DNA of 16,704 nucleotides from Actinomycetes bacterium (GCA_021819725.1 JAKAQR010000022.1:1-16704); one strand, 5' to 3'; counted from the first letter of the stretch, positions 1-7,641 are shown. Translations and numbers: made by a program. Notes: generated by a model from the sequence alone, not told the origin.

Positions 1-163
1 TGGTCATCAGAACTCCCTTCAATCCCCAGCCCACCCGGGCTTCACCTAATCGTTTTAGGGATGAAACCAGACAACGCCCAGTGGCCTTGGACACCGAAGG
101 GGTGGGACTTGTGGCACTGAGGGGGGGAGCTAGCCTTGCGGAAAGCCAGATGTGCTCGGAAGG
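1..163. other. Left-edge intergenic region with a possible next start
   Basis: No complete gene is visible. On the minus strand a GAAGGGAG Shine-Dalgarno-like run lies 5 nt before an ATG at 7-5, whose gene would continue off the left edge. If real, it would be a third gene behind the oxidase and methyltransferase. A small inverted repeat (AGCCC at 28-32, GGGCT at 37-41) lies just upstream of that ATG but has no T-run, so I do not call it a terminator. The plus-strand frame open from position 3 runs antisense through the methyltransferase and looks like a shadow. Confidence 0.3.
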
Positions 164-766
164 TTATGCCGTGGTAGGGTCGCTCGGGCGCTGCAGGAGC
201 GCGACAAGGGATGGTGCCGCGTGGCCGTGGTCGGCGATGTCAGAGACCTTTGTGAGGGTTTCGATGGTGAACCCGTCAAAGGCTGACCGGATCTCGTCCT
301 CATCGATGAGACGATCTCTGTCGGGTGGACCGGTCACTCCGAAGGAGTCGACGTGATGACCGATGATGTAGAGATGACCCCCAGGAGTCACGATTTCACG
401 TAGGCGAGCGTAGAGATCGAGGCGCGCGGGACGTGGAGGATGGATGTTTGCAAGGATCACGAGGCCAAAGCGATGCGGAGAGGTGAGGTACGAGTACATG
501 TCTTCGCAAATGGTTTCAATGGTCAGACCCTCATTCGCCGCAACGGTGCGCAGTCGTTCTAAGGCGACGTCAGCAAAGTCTACGGCGGTTACCTGGAAGC
601 CCTCCCGGGCAAGGTACAGCGCGTTGCGACCCTCTCCGCAGCCAAGATCGAGTGCAGTCGTTGGCGCGATCGTGGCCATTGCCTCTTTGAGGGACGCGTC
701 CGCGTCTGGGATCCAGAGCCGGTCGCTCTCACGGTAACGCTCGTTCCACTGGTCTGCCTCACTCAT
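164..766 (-). CDS. Class I SAM-dependent methyltransferase
   Basis: A cytosolic 200-residue protein with a Rossmann-type methyltransferase fold. Glycine-rich motif I (ALDLGCGEGRN, residues 38-48) binds S-adenosylmethionine. The acidic residue ending strand beta-2 follows in TAVDFAD (about 60-66). The N-terminal WNERYRESDRLW and the motif-I context resemble the TehB/thiopurine-methyltransferase-like group of small-molecule methyltransferases, but the substrate cannot be read from sequence. The ATG is supported by a near-perfect AAGGAGG at 772-778 with a 5-nt spacer. That ribosome site fills the 13-nt gap after the stop of the upstream FAD oxidase gene, so the two are almost certainly co-transcribed and translationally linked. 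Family assignment is firm; function is open. Confidence 0.88.
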   Translation of the reverse strand: MSEADQWNERYRESDRLWIPDADASLKEAMATIAPTTALDLGCGEGRNALYLAREGFQVTAVDFADVALERLRTVAANEGLTIETICEDMYSYLTSPHRFGLVILANIHPPRPARLDLYARLREIVTPGGHLYIIGHHVDSFGVTGPPDRDRLIDEDEIRSAFDGFTIETLTKVSDIADHGHAAPSLVALLQRPSDPTTA

Positions 767-779
767 ATCTGCCTCCTTG

Positions 780-2105
780 TTATGAGTTCAGCATAACATT
801 TGGATTGATCATCCTTCCTGGGTTGAAGAGTTCAATCAGCTGGGAGAGACGATGACGTTCGCTGGCGGACCGCATCAGGGGGAGCACCTCCTTCTTGAGG
901 GTGCCAATGCCGTGTTCGGCACTGATGGAGCCACCGAGATCAACCGTCGCCTGATAGATCGCTCGAGAGCATGCCTCGAGGGCATGATCGTCGCCTACGA
1001 GGTTAACATGGAGGTTGCCGTCACCGAGATGTCCGAAGCAGACGCACTGGATGCGGGCATCCTTTGCCACCATCTGCGCCATACGGTAGAGGTCGCCGAT
1101 GCGGTTGATAGGTACGGCAAGGTCGAGTTTGAGCGGTTTGCCAACTCGGGCCACCCACGTCGCAATGTCTTCGCGCCAGGACCAGAGCCCCTGGATCTCC
1201 CGTTCGGTTTCGGCGATCACCCACTCTCGATGAAGCTTGAGATTGTCGAGGGTATCCGCTAGCGCGGAGGCCGTTTCGAGCACCTCAACAAGGAGTGCCC
1301 CGCCAACCGCATGCTCCCAAGGTGGATGAGAGGGAGCGAGGGCAATCGCCTCAGGTCCGAGGTACTCTATGGCGTTCACCGATGCTAGCTTGCCACGGAG
1401 CAGCGTGCTGATGTCCACACCCTCGTCGATCGACTCCAAAGGTGTGATGGCCACCGAGCGACGTGGTGATTGTGTTCGCAACCGTAGGGTTACCGAGGTG
1501 ATCACGCCAAAGATACCCTCGGAGCCAATGAGCAGGCGTTGCAACGATGGACCGGTTGCGTCTTTAAGCAGTGTGTCGCGACGCTCGATTGTTGAACCAT
1601 CGCCAAAAACACAGGAAAGGTTGACGACATTGTCGGCCATTGGTCCGTAGCGGAGCACGTGGATCCCTCCAGCGTTGGTTGCCGTCATGCCACCAAGTGT
1701 CGCGGAGCCCCGGGAGGCGATATCGACGCCAAAGGTGAATCCGTAGCGGGCGATCTCCGTCTGGAGCCGGGCGAGCGTTACGCCGGCTCCGACCGTCGCC
1801 GTCATCGACGCTGGATCGACAGCGATCGTATCAAGGCGTTTGGTGGTGAGAAGCATCTCATGAGCAAGCGGAACGGATCCACCGGCAAGCGAGGTATTAC
1901 CTCCCTGCACGAGAAGAGTTGCATGGTGTTGGCGTGCGGCCTGCACCAATTGGGCGACCTCATGGTGGGTGCTGGGGCGCAGGAGCAGGTCGGTTGTGCC
2001 GATGACGCGGCCAGTCCAGTCGCTGCAGTACTGATCAATGATGTCCGGATCGGTCACGCATACCTTGTCAGCGAAGGAGGTCGGCAGATCGAGCGGTCGT
2101 GTCAC
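780..2105 (-). CDS. FAD-linked oxidase, GlcD / D-2-hydroxyacid dehydrogenase family
   Basis: A 441-residue flavoprotein of the vanillyl-alcohol-oxidase superfamily, which oxidises D-2-hydroxyacids such as D-lactate, glycolate or D-2-hydroxyglutarate. The N-terminal FAD-binding PCMH domain shows VQGGNTSLAGGSVP (residues about 66-79) and ASRGSATLGGMTATNAGG (about 130-147). The C-terminal FAD-oxidase domain carries two metal/substrate motifs of the family, GHLGDGNLH (about 356-364) and SAEHGIG (about 396-402). There is no C-terminal Fe-S domain, and the length fits single-subunit family members. The start is GTG (MTRPLDLP) with no Shine-Dalgarno sequence; a TAGAGT box lies 6 nt upstream, suggesting a leaderless message. 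It leads a two-gene unit with the methyltransferase. The exact hydroxyacid is not determinable here. Confidence 0.9.
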   Translation of the reverse strand: MTRPLDLPTSFADKVCVTDPDIIDQYCSDWTGRVIGTTDLLLRPSTHHEVAQLVQAARQHHATLLVQGGNTSLAGGSVPLAHEMLLTTKRLDTIAVDPASMTATVGAGVTLARLQTEIARYGFTFGVDIASRGSATLGGMTATNAGGIHVLRYGPMADNVVNLSCVFGDGSTIERRDTLLKDATGPSLQRLLIGSEGIFGVITSVTLRLRTQSPRRSVAITPLESIDEGVDISTLLRGKLASVNAIEYLGPEAIALAPSHPPWEHAVGGALLVEVLETASALADTLDNLKLHREWVIAETEREIQGLWSWREDIATWVARVGKPLKLDLAVPINRIGDLYRMAQMVAKDARIQCVCFGHLGDGNLHVNLVGDDHALEACSRAIYQATVDLGGSISAEHGIGTLKKEVLPLMRSASERHRLSQLIELFNPGRMINPNVMLNS

Positions 2106-2111
2106 GGGTTT

Positions 2112-2117
2112 ACTCTA
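2112..2117 (-). promoter_or_regulatory. Putative leaderless -10 box of the FAD oxidase gene
   Basis: On the minus strand TAGAGT fits TANNNT and sits exactly 6 nt before the GTG start at 2105, so transcription would begin at or next to the start codon. No ribosome-binding site and no good -35 are visible. An identical TAGAGT with the same 6-nt spacing precedes the gene starting at 15876. Confidence 0.5.
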
Positions 2118-2216
2118 GTGGAGACCGAGATTGCTCTTTGTCTCGATGCGGCCTGCCGAGACATTTGAGACCCATTCGCGATCCAGGCGACACGATGGCG
2201 CACCTTATCCAAGAGC

Positions 2217-2228
2217 TGGAGAACTCCA
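2217..2228. promoter_or_regulatory. Palindrome between divergent genes
   Basis: TGGAG-AA-CTCCA is a perfect 5-bp-arm inverted repeat in the 208-nt gap between the divergent oxidase and oxyanion-transport operons. It lies about 85 nt upstream of the predicted transport-operon start. It could be an operator for either side or chance; no second copy was seen. Confidence 0.25.
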
Positions 2229-2290
2229 CCGATGTACTCATTGCGTATCCCTGGTGATGAGGAAAATGCTCGGTAAGTGCAAGTAGAAAT

Positions 2291-2306
2291 TGCTATCTGC
2301 TATTGT
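2291..2306 (+). promoter_or_regulatory. Putative promoter/operator of the molybdate/tungstate operon
   Basis: TATTGT (2301-2306) fits TANNNT and lies 7 nt before the GTG at 2314, again compatible with a leaderless transcript. A direct repeat TGCTATC/TGCTATT (2291-2297 and 2298-2304) overlaps this box, where a repressor could block RNA polymerase. The -35 region is not recognisable. The regulator encoded at the end of the same operon is an obvious candidate binder, but that is inference. Confidence 0.4.
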
Positions 2307-2313
2307 AGATTGC

Positions 2314-3282
2314 GTGAAGAGTTCTCGAATTCGAATGGTGGTAGCGACGGGGGTGAGCGCCCTGGTGCTTGGTGCGTGCGGGGCCTCAACGGGGGCGTCG
2401 CCTGTCTCGCATCAGACAGCGAACGTCGCCTACGCGGGATCGCTGCAATTATTGAATGAAGGGACCATTGGCCCCGCCTTTGCTACGACCAGTGGATATG
2501 GTTATCTTGGGAGGGGTGCTGGATCATTTGGTCTGGCTAAGGAGATCGCTGCTGGAGAGATCACCCCGAATGTCTTCGAGAGTATCGGAGCCGCTCCGAT
2601 CACCGAACTCGAGCCGTCGAAGACCTCCTGGTATGTCTCCTTCGCCGCTTCTCCGATCGTGGTGGTCTACAACCCGCATACCTCGTATGCCCCGACTCTT
2701 GCGAAGATTAGCCAAGGGAAGCTTCCGCTCTCCCGACTCTTTAGCCTCCTCGACTCGAAGGGGTTCCTCCTCGGCCGCACCAACCCCAATACTGATCCCC
2801 AGGGCCAGGCCTTCTATGAGATGGTCGAACTCGCCGTCGGACGCATGCATCTCCCATCGAGCCTGGTGAAGGGGATCCTTGGCGCTCTCGACAACCCGGC
2901 CGAGGTCTTTTCGGAGACCTCACTTGAGTCACGATTAGAGGCTGGCCAACTCGATGCGGCGAGTGCCTTCCAGTCACAGGCTATCCAACTGCACCTACCT
3001 TATATAGCGTTGCCTGCTACGATCAACTTCGGGGATCCGCGTCTTGCCAAGGACTATGCCAGCGCACACCTCACCTTGACCGATGGTACTGTCGTCCATG
3101 GAGTACCATTGCTTGTCGATGCAACGGTACTGGGACATCACGACGCGCGCGCCGCCGACGCTTTTGTACGATACCAGCTTCGATCCTCAGGTCGGCGGGC
3201 ATTCATTCACGCTGGTTACACCGTCTTTGAGCCAATCTTCGTAGGTACTGATGTCCCACGATCTGTTCGGAATGCAGACTAA
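2314..3282 (+). CDS. wtpA: Molybdate/tungstate ABC transporter substrate-binding lipoprotein
   Basis: The extracytoplasmic binding subunit of an oxyanion importer, 322 residues from GTG 2314. Its N-terminus is a short basic stretch and hydrophobic core ending in the lipobox LGAC, with Cys22 the predicted lipid anchor. Mature-part hallmarks resemble the WtpA branch of the ModA/WtpA family: GRTNPNTDPQGQAF (about 153-166, compare DPNxDPxGYR), the ALPATINFGDPRLA segment, and the LTDGTVVHGVPL segment near the C-terminus. A TTG further upstream (2290) would add eight residues, but GTG 2314 gives the cleaner signal peptide and fits the TATTGT box 7 nt upstream. The gene overlaps the permease by 32 nt. 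Tungstate versus molybdate preference cannot be settled from sequence. Confidence 0.85.
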   Translation: MKSSRIRMVVATGVSALVLGACGASTGASPVSHQTANVAYAGSLQLLNEGTIGPAFATTSGYGYLGRGAGSFGLAKEIAAGEITPNVFESIGAAPITELEPSKTSWYVSFAASPIVVVYNPHTSYAPTLAKISQGKLPLSRLFSLLDSKGFLLGRTNPNTDPQGQAFYEMVELAVGRMHLPSSLVKGILGALDNPAEVFSETSLESRLEAGQLDAASAFQSQAIQLHLPYIALPATINFGDPRLAKDYASAHLTLTDGTVVHGVPLLVDATVLGHHDARAADAFVRYQLRSSGRRAFIHAGYTVFEPIFVGTDVPRSVRNAD

Positions 3283-4075
3283 CGTCCACCCGTTGCTGCG
3301 ACGTACGTCGTGGGCGTCGTGGCTTGCAGTTGCTTCCACCATCGTGATCTGGTTGGTTCTTGTTGGACCCCTTGTCACTTTGTTGTTGAAGGTCTCGCCA
3401 TCCGAGATCGTCACGGCGCTGCGCCAACCAGGAGCACTATCACCACTCGGGGTCTCTATCGGCTCGGCGCTCATCGCCCTGTTGATCCTGGTATTGTTGG
3501 GTACGCCGCTCGCGTATACCTTGGCACGATCTCCGAGGCGCGGAGTCCGTTGGTTAGAGGCGGGGATGCTGTTGATGTTGTTGATGCCTCCCCTCGTCAT
3601 CGGGCTTCTTCTTGTCTTTATGCTGGGCCCGCTCACGCCGCTGGGTGGCCTGTTGGCCCACGTCCATCTGTCCGCGACGAACACCTTCTTTGCCCTCATC
3701 GTTGCCGAGGTGTATGAGGCCGCCCCATACTACGTGCTTGGGGCCCAGTCGACTTTTGTCGGTATCGATCAGGGCATGCTCGACCAAGCCTCTCTCCTCG
3801 GTGACACCCCAAGACAGCGCTTTTTTCGGATCTCATTGCCACTTTCGCTGCCACAGCTCACCTCGAGCCTCGCCATTGCATGGGCGCGGGCGATCGGAGC
3901 GTTTGGCGCCGTCATTATTATCGCCTATCACCCGTATGGTCTACCGATGCAGGTTTGGACGACACTCAACGAGGTGGGCCTGCAGAGGGCGCTACCCTAT
4001 GCGCTCGTCCTCTTGGTTGTCTCGTTGCCGTTTCCCTTGCTCGCATTTTTCTGGAGTCGACGTGCTCGCGGTTGA
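3251..4075 (+). CDS. wtpB: Molybdate/tungstate ABC transporter permease
   Basis: The integral membrane subunit that forms the translocation channel for the oxyanion delivered by the upstream lipoprotein. It has 274 residues with about six predicted hydrophobic segments (first near residues 25-47, last near 250-270). The cytoplasmic EAA-type coupling loop, QASLLGDTPRQRFFRISLPL, contacts the ATPase; its spaced Gly and I-LP positions match the ModB/WtpB/CysT family. The start lies inside the end of the binding-protein gene, with a modest TAGGT ribosome site; an ATG at 3272 is a possible alternative. The 3' end overlaps the ATPase gene by 14 nt, so the four genes form one transcript. Confidence 0.88.
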   Translation: MSHDLFGMQTNVHPLLRRTSWASWLAVASTIVIWLVLVGPLVTLLLKVSPSEIVTALRQPGALSPLGVSIGSALIALLILVLLGTPLAYTLARSPRRGVRWLEAGMLLMLLMPPLVIGLLLVFMLGPLTPLGGLLAHVHLSATNTFFALIVAEVYEAAPYYVLGAQSTFVGIDQGMLDQASLLGDTPRQRFFRISLPLSLPQLTSSLAIAWARAIGAFGAVIIIAYHPYGLPMQVWTTLNEVGLQRALPYALVLLVVSLPFPLLAFFWSRRARG

Positions 4076-5081
4076 CTTCGCGATCACTCGACAGGAACAG
4101 ACCATTGCGTACTCCTTCGAGGCCCAATCTGGGCGAATACTGGGGATTTTTGGCCCCTCTGGCGCGGGGAAAACCACCGCAGTGGAGATCGCCGCCGGGC
4201 TTGCGATCCCAACGACGGGCCATGTGACACTCGGTGGACGTGTGCTGACACAGTTGGGTAGCACGGACCAACGCGTTCTTGTGGCGCCGCATAAGCGCCG
4301 GATCGGTCTCATCAGTCAACGTCCGCAACTGTTCCCCCATCTCAGCGTGCGTGATAACCTGCTCTACGGCAAGGACCAGCGCGCGCTGGCGCCGTTGATG
4401 CCGATGATCGAGCGGTTGGAGTTGGGACCCCTCCTCTCCGCACGGCCTCGCCAACTCTCGGGAGGCGAGGCGCAACGGGTCGCCATCGCTCGCACCCTTG
4501 GACGATCCAATCAGGCGCTCCTGCTCGACGAGCCCTTCCAGGGACTCGACGACCGCCTGCGTCAAGAGTTGCTTGTTTTGCTCGATGACCTGCTAAGCCC
4601 CCTTGAGATTCCGATTGTGGTGGTGGCCCACGAATTGGAGCTTGTCGCTCAGTTCGCCGATGATCTCGTTGTGGTCGAACATGGGCATGCGTTGGGATCG
4701 GGAGCGCTTGCTGCGTTGTTGCGAGAGCCGTCGAGCGTTTCGATGGCGAAGGTACTGGGCTATACGAGTTTTGTCGCTATCGACGAAGTATCTCGCATCG
4801 GGGTTCGTCCGGACCGTGTCATCGCGCAGGCGGATCCAGCACGTGGGTGTGTGCTCCCCGTCTCAATTCTGTCCGCACGCGACGTCGGCACTGGAGTGCG
4901 TTATCGTCTGCAACTCGCAGACCAAGAGCTCCTCGTGACTTTTGCCGATAATCGGCTGGTCGAGGCCGATCAGCCAAGCGTGACGGTAGTGGACCCCCCG
5001 GTGTTTGGCCATGACGATCGATGTCTCGGGCGGTGGTCCTCCACTGTAGCGGCGCTCGGCTATCAAAGGAGCGACCGATGA
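4062..5081 (+). CDS. wtpC: Molybdate/tungstate ABC transporter ATP-binding protein
   Basis: The ATPase that powers the importer, 339 residues. It has Walker A GPSGAGKTT (31-39), a Q-loop SQRPQLFPHLSV, signature LSGGEAQRVAIARTL starting near 132, Walker B ALLLDEPFQGLD (about 151-162) and an H-loop VVAHELE. The roughly 100 residues after the nucleotide-binding domain resemble the small TOBE/MOP oxyanion-binding extension of ModC/WtpC-type proteins. The start is GTG 4062, supported by GGAG at 4053-4056 with a 5-nt spacer. An open frame extends 450 nt upstream, but it is antisense-like shadow inside the permease gene. Its stop overlaps the next start as ATGA. The nearest alternative reading is modC. 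Confidence 0.9.
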   Translation: MLAVDFAITRQEQTIAYSFEAQSGRILGIFGPSGAGKTTAVEIAAGLAIPTTGHVTLGGRVLTQLGSTDQRVLVAPHKRRIGLISQRPQLFPHLSVRDNLLYGKDQRALAPLMPMIERLELGPLLSARPRQLSGGEAQRVAIARTLGRSNQALLLDEPFQGLDDRLRQELLVLLDDLLSPLEIPIVVVAHELELVAQFADDLVVVEHGHALGSGALAALLREPSSVSMAKVLGYTSFVAIDEVSRIGVRPDRVIAQADPARGCVLPVSILSARDVGTGVRYRLQLADQELLVTFADNRLVEADQPSVTVVDPPVFGHDDRCLGRWSSTVAALGYQRSDR

Positions 5082-6169
5082 AAGGCGATCGGATGCGGCT
5101 TGCTCGCATTGGTTTGGGTCTTTCCCAACAGCAGTTGGCTGCCCAGGTTGGGGTGTCGCGTCAGGCGATCGCTGCCATCGAGGCTGGTCTCTCTGATCCA
5201 TCACTCAAGTCGGCGATCGCATTGGCAAGAGCGTTGGGAGCCGGGGTGGAGGAGTTGTTCTCCGCAGCCGTGCAGTACCCTGAGGTGGTGGCGACCTCTC
5301 TCGCGCCAGAGCTCATGGCCTCGCGAGCCGACTTTTCCCGGGTCAATGGTCGTGTCGTTGCACTGCCACTCGCGGGTGATCACAGCCTCAACGTGGGTTT
5401 TGGGGCCGCTGGTGCGACCATCTCGCCGGCGATCCCGGATCACGGTGCCTTGTTGTCTGGACATGCGAGTCCGCGCCGTTCCGGTGACGTCACCCTCTAT
5501 CCGAATCGTGAGGTCTCTCCTGCGCTGATTATCGCTGGTTGTGACCCTGCATTGGCGCTGTTACCCAGTATTTTTGCCAACGTTGACCCGCGAATCGAGT
5601 GTCTCTGGTGGCCAGCATCGAATGGTGAGGCGATGGAGTTGTTGGCCCATGGTCTCATCCATGTGGCCGGATTTCATGTTGCTGATGGTGCCCCCTACCC
5701 GAAGGTTGACGCTGAACTGTTCCGTTTCGCACGATGGCGCGAGGGGTTGGCCTATCGATCAGAGGCTCCAACGCCAGCGAGGATCGAACAAGGCTTCCGC
5801 CTAGCGAATCGGCAACCGGGTTCGGAGGCGCGTCGCATGGTGGACGAGGTCCTCAGCGAGTTGGGGGTGTTGGATGAAGGGGTGACCGGTTATCACTCGT
5901 CGATTTCGGCTCATGCACTGGTCGGCAGTGCGCTGGTGTCACGAGTTGCGGACTTTGGCGTCACGATCGAGCCAGTGGCACTTGAGTTTGGACTCAATTT
6001 CCAGGCGCGTGCGACCGAAGATTTTCTACTTGCGATCCCAGCTGACCTCATCTCGACGCCTGAGATCAGAGCGCTTTTTCGAGCACTGACGAGCCAAGAG
6101 CTGCGATCCCAGCTGGGGGCGATTCGGGGCTATCTTGAGGTCGAGCGTAGTGGCGAGCCGATCGGCTGA
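5078..6169 (+). CDS. XRE-type HTH regulator fused to a periplasmic-binding-protein-like domain
   Basis: A predicted cytosolic one-component regulator of 363 residues. An XRE/Cro helix-turn-helix spans residues about 5-61 (SQQQLAAQVGVSRQAIAAIE). A PBP-like ligand-binding domain follows (about 88-345), with signature stretches AGCDPAL (153-159) and a G-rich HGLIHVAGFH segment (191-200). This layout belongs to a known family of HTH plus substrate-binding-domain proteins. There is no signal peptide, so the ligand would be sensed inside the cell. The ATG overlaps the ATPase stop (ATGA), with AAAGGAG 6 nt upstream, so it is translationally coupled to the transporter. I infer that it senses imported molybdate/tungstate, or a cofactor, and autoregulates the operon in place of a ModE protein. 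Confidence 0.8.
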   Translation: MKGDRMRLARIGLGLSQQQLAAQVGVSRQAIAAIEAGLSDPSLKSAIALARALGAGVEELFSAAVQYPEVVATSLAPELMASRADFSRVNGRVVALPLAGDHSLNVGFGAAGATISPAIPDHGALLSGHASPRRSGDVTLYPNREVSPALIIAGCDPALALLPSIFANVDPRIECLWWPASNGEAMELLAHGLIHVAGFHVADGAPYPKVDAELFRFARWREGLAYRSEAPTPARIEQGFRLANRQPGSEARRMVDEVLSELGVLDEGVTGYHSSISAHALVGSALVSRVADFGVTIEPVALEFGLNFQARATEDFLLAIPADLISTPEIRALFRALTSQELRSQLGAIRGYLEVERSGEPIG

Positions 6170-6224
6170 CGGGCGACAACTCCAAGATCTGATGCCAAGC
6201 TGTGGGTGTTGTCATCCCTGGACT

Positions 6225-6252
6225 TTGTCTGTAGTTGATGGGTCGCTATGAT
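6225..6252 (+). promoter_or_regulatory. Leaderless sigma-70-type promoter
   Basis: -35 TTGTCT (6225-6230) and -10 TATGAT (6247-6252, five of six consensus bases) are separated by 16 nt. The -10 ends 6 nt before the ATG at 6259, so the message would start on the start codon. This is the clearest promoter in the window. It shows the small membrane protein is transcribed separately from the transport operon that ends at 6169. Confidence 0.65.
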
Positions 6253-6258
6253 AAAAGC

Positions 6259-6678
6259 ATGGACGAGGCTATCGCGGCGAATCAACAGTGCATGATTAAT
6301 CAATCCCCATCAGCGTCACGCTACGATGCTTTGGCGAGAAAGATTCTTCGCATCCCCGACGTTCGGCCCACGGTGCGCCGTGAGGAGGCTGCAGAGCGGC
6401 TCTTTAGTCTTGCGATGGTCATCTCTGGACTGCGATGCACCTTGAGCTACGTCATTGTTCCATTCATCCTCCCGGCCCTTGGGATCGGTGCGCTCGCTGG
6501 CTTTGGTCCCGAGATTGGGATCCCGATCGGTGTCGCTGCTCTCTTCTTCGATGTGAAGGGGATACGGCGTTTCTGGGTCGCGAACCATAAATGGCGCTGG
6601 CAGATGAGTTTCATCTATTTGGCGGTCATCGGCCTAGTCCTCTATCTCGTGATCGCTGACATCGTAGCGCTTCTCTGA
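6259..6678 (+). CDS. Small integral membrane protein of unknown function
   Basis: A 139-residue protein with a hydrophilic N-terminal 45 residues and three hydrophobic segments (about residues 47-70, 75-93 and 115-138). The last two are separated by a basic aromatic loop, KGIRRFWVANHKWRWQ. I recognise no enzymatic motif; small proteins of this kind are usually annotated as conserved hypothetical membrane proteins. In-frame TTG 6235 and ATG 6238 exist upstream but lie inside the promoter. ATG 6259 has no Shine-Dalgarno sequence and sits 6 nt after TATGAT, arguing for a leaderless start here. It converges on the sulfurtransferase gene across a 126-nt gap with no clear terminator. Confidence 0.65.
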   Translation: MDEAIAANQQCMINQSPSASRYDALARKILRIPDVRPTVRREEAAERLFSLAMVISGLRCTLSYVIVPFILPALGIGALAGFGPEIGIPIGVAALFFDVKGIRRFWVANHKWRWQMSFIYLAVIGLVLYLVIADIVALL

Positions 6679-6804
6679 GTCGCCCTTGTCGACGGTGTCG
6701 ATCGGTCGGTGTCTCCGATAGAGCCAGCGCTGTCCATGGAGCCGGCTTCTCCTCCCCATCAAGGCAGCAACAGGGTCGATCGATGTTCGTGCGTTGCTAG
6801 CGAT

Positions 6805-7635
6805 CTATGCCTGGCACGGCTGGGTGCAGATCGGATGGGATACGTCGCTAGACCACCCTGAATACGAGGGAGGGTAAAGCTTGATGTCACGGCCAATGGC
6901 TCGGAACGCCAATACCAATGTGCAGGCAGTGACGCCCGACCCGCAGTAGGCGACGATGACCCGGTCATCGGAGAGGAGGGATTGTAGCTCTGGATCTGCA
7001 GCGACATCGATGTCAACCTCGATCCTGTCGAGGATGCGCTGCCACGGAAGCGACTGAGCACCTGGAATGTGGCCACCTACTCGGTCAATCGGCTCTTCGT
7101 CGCCGAGGTACCGAGCCTGGGCACGGGCATCGAGTAACAGATACTCGGAGGTCGCTGCCGCGATCTCTTCGGTAGTGGCGATACGTTCGGTTGGCCAGTG
7201 CTCGAGTGATGGAACCCAGGGAGTGACTGGAACCGGGAGGCAAGGTCTGGTGCACAGGTCGGTGGCTGCCAGCTGTTGGATGCCACCCCACAAGACATAG
7301 GTTTCGATACCGAGCACATCGAGCATCCACCAGATTCTGGCTGCGATCGAACCGCGAGCGTCATCCATGACGAGCACCTGAGCGGTAGGGTCGACGCCAA
7401 GCGCTGCGAGGGAATGGGCAAAATCCTTTGGTGATGGGAGTGGATGACGACCAGCAGTCGCCTCACCGGGCTGGGTGGCGACGGTGTCAAGGTCGACGAA
7501 GATCGCACCAGGGTAGTGCCCTGCGAGATAGCTCGTGAGGCCATTGCGGCCGTCAAGATACCATCGAACGTCAAGCACGACGGGGTGGGAGAGACGTTCA
7601 ATTTGGTTGTGTTCGATGAATGGTGCGCGATCCAT
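6805..7635 (-). CDS. sseA: Two-domain rhodanese, mercaptopyruvate/thiosulfate sulfurtransferase
   Basis: Transfers sulfane sulfur from 3-mercaptopyruvate or thiosulfate to cyanide or thiol acceptors in the cytosol. It has 276 residues with two tandem rhodanese domains. The N-terminal domain keeps the fold (VVLDVRWYLDGRNG, GHYPGAIFVDLD) but has an Asp-based MDDARGS in place of the catalytic loop. The C-terminal domain carries LLLDARAQARYLG and the active loop CGSGVTAC with catalytic Cys231. A CGSGVTA loop is typical of the SseA/mercaptopyruvate group. The ATG at 7635 has AAGGTGG close upstream, which also contains a TAAGGT box 6 nt before the start. It lies 49 nt downstream of the EamA gene on the same strand and may be co-transcribed with it. 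Confidence 0.9.
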   Translation of the reverse strand: MDRAPFIEHNQIERLSHPVVLDVRWYLDGRNGLTSYLAGHYPGAIFVDLDTVATQPGEATAGRHPLPSPKDFAHSLAALGVDPTAQVLVMDDARGSIAARIWWMLDVLGIETYVLWGGIQQLAATDLCTRPCLPVPVTPWVPSLEHWPTERIATTEEIAAATSEYLLLDARAQARYLGDEEPIDRVGGHIPGAQSLPWQRILDRIEVDIDVAADPELQSLLSDDRVIVAYCGSGVTACTLVLAFRAIGRDIKLYPPSYSGWSSDVSHPICTQPCQA

Positions 7636-7641
7636 AGGCCC

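Noticed and set aside
1659..2168. A 169-codon plus-strand frame antisense to the FAD oxidase
   Set aside because: No motif and no ribosome site, and the opposite strand encodes a clear FAD-oxidase domain across it.
3612..4061. A 150-codon upstream extension of the ATPase frame
   Set aside because: It lies out of frame within the permease gene and has shadow-like Cys/Ser/Arg composition. GTG 4062 has its own GGAG site and gives a normal ATPase N-terminus.
3966..4565. A 199-codon minus-strand frame antisense to the ATPase
   Set aside because: It is covered entirely by conserved ABC ATPase and permease coding sequence on the plus strand and has no recognisable domain.
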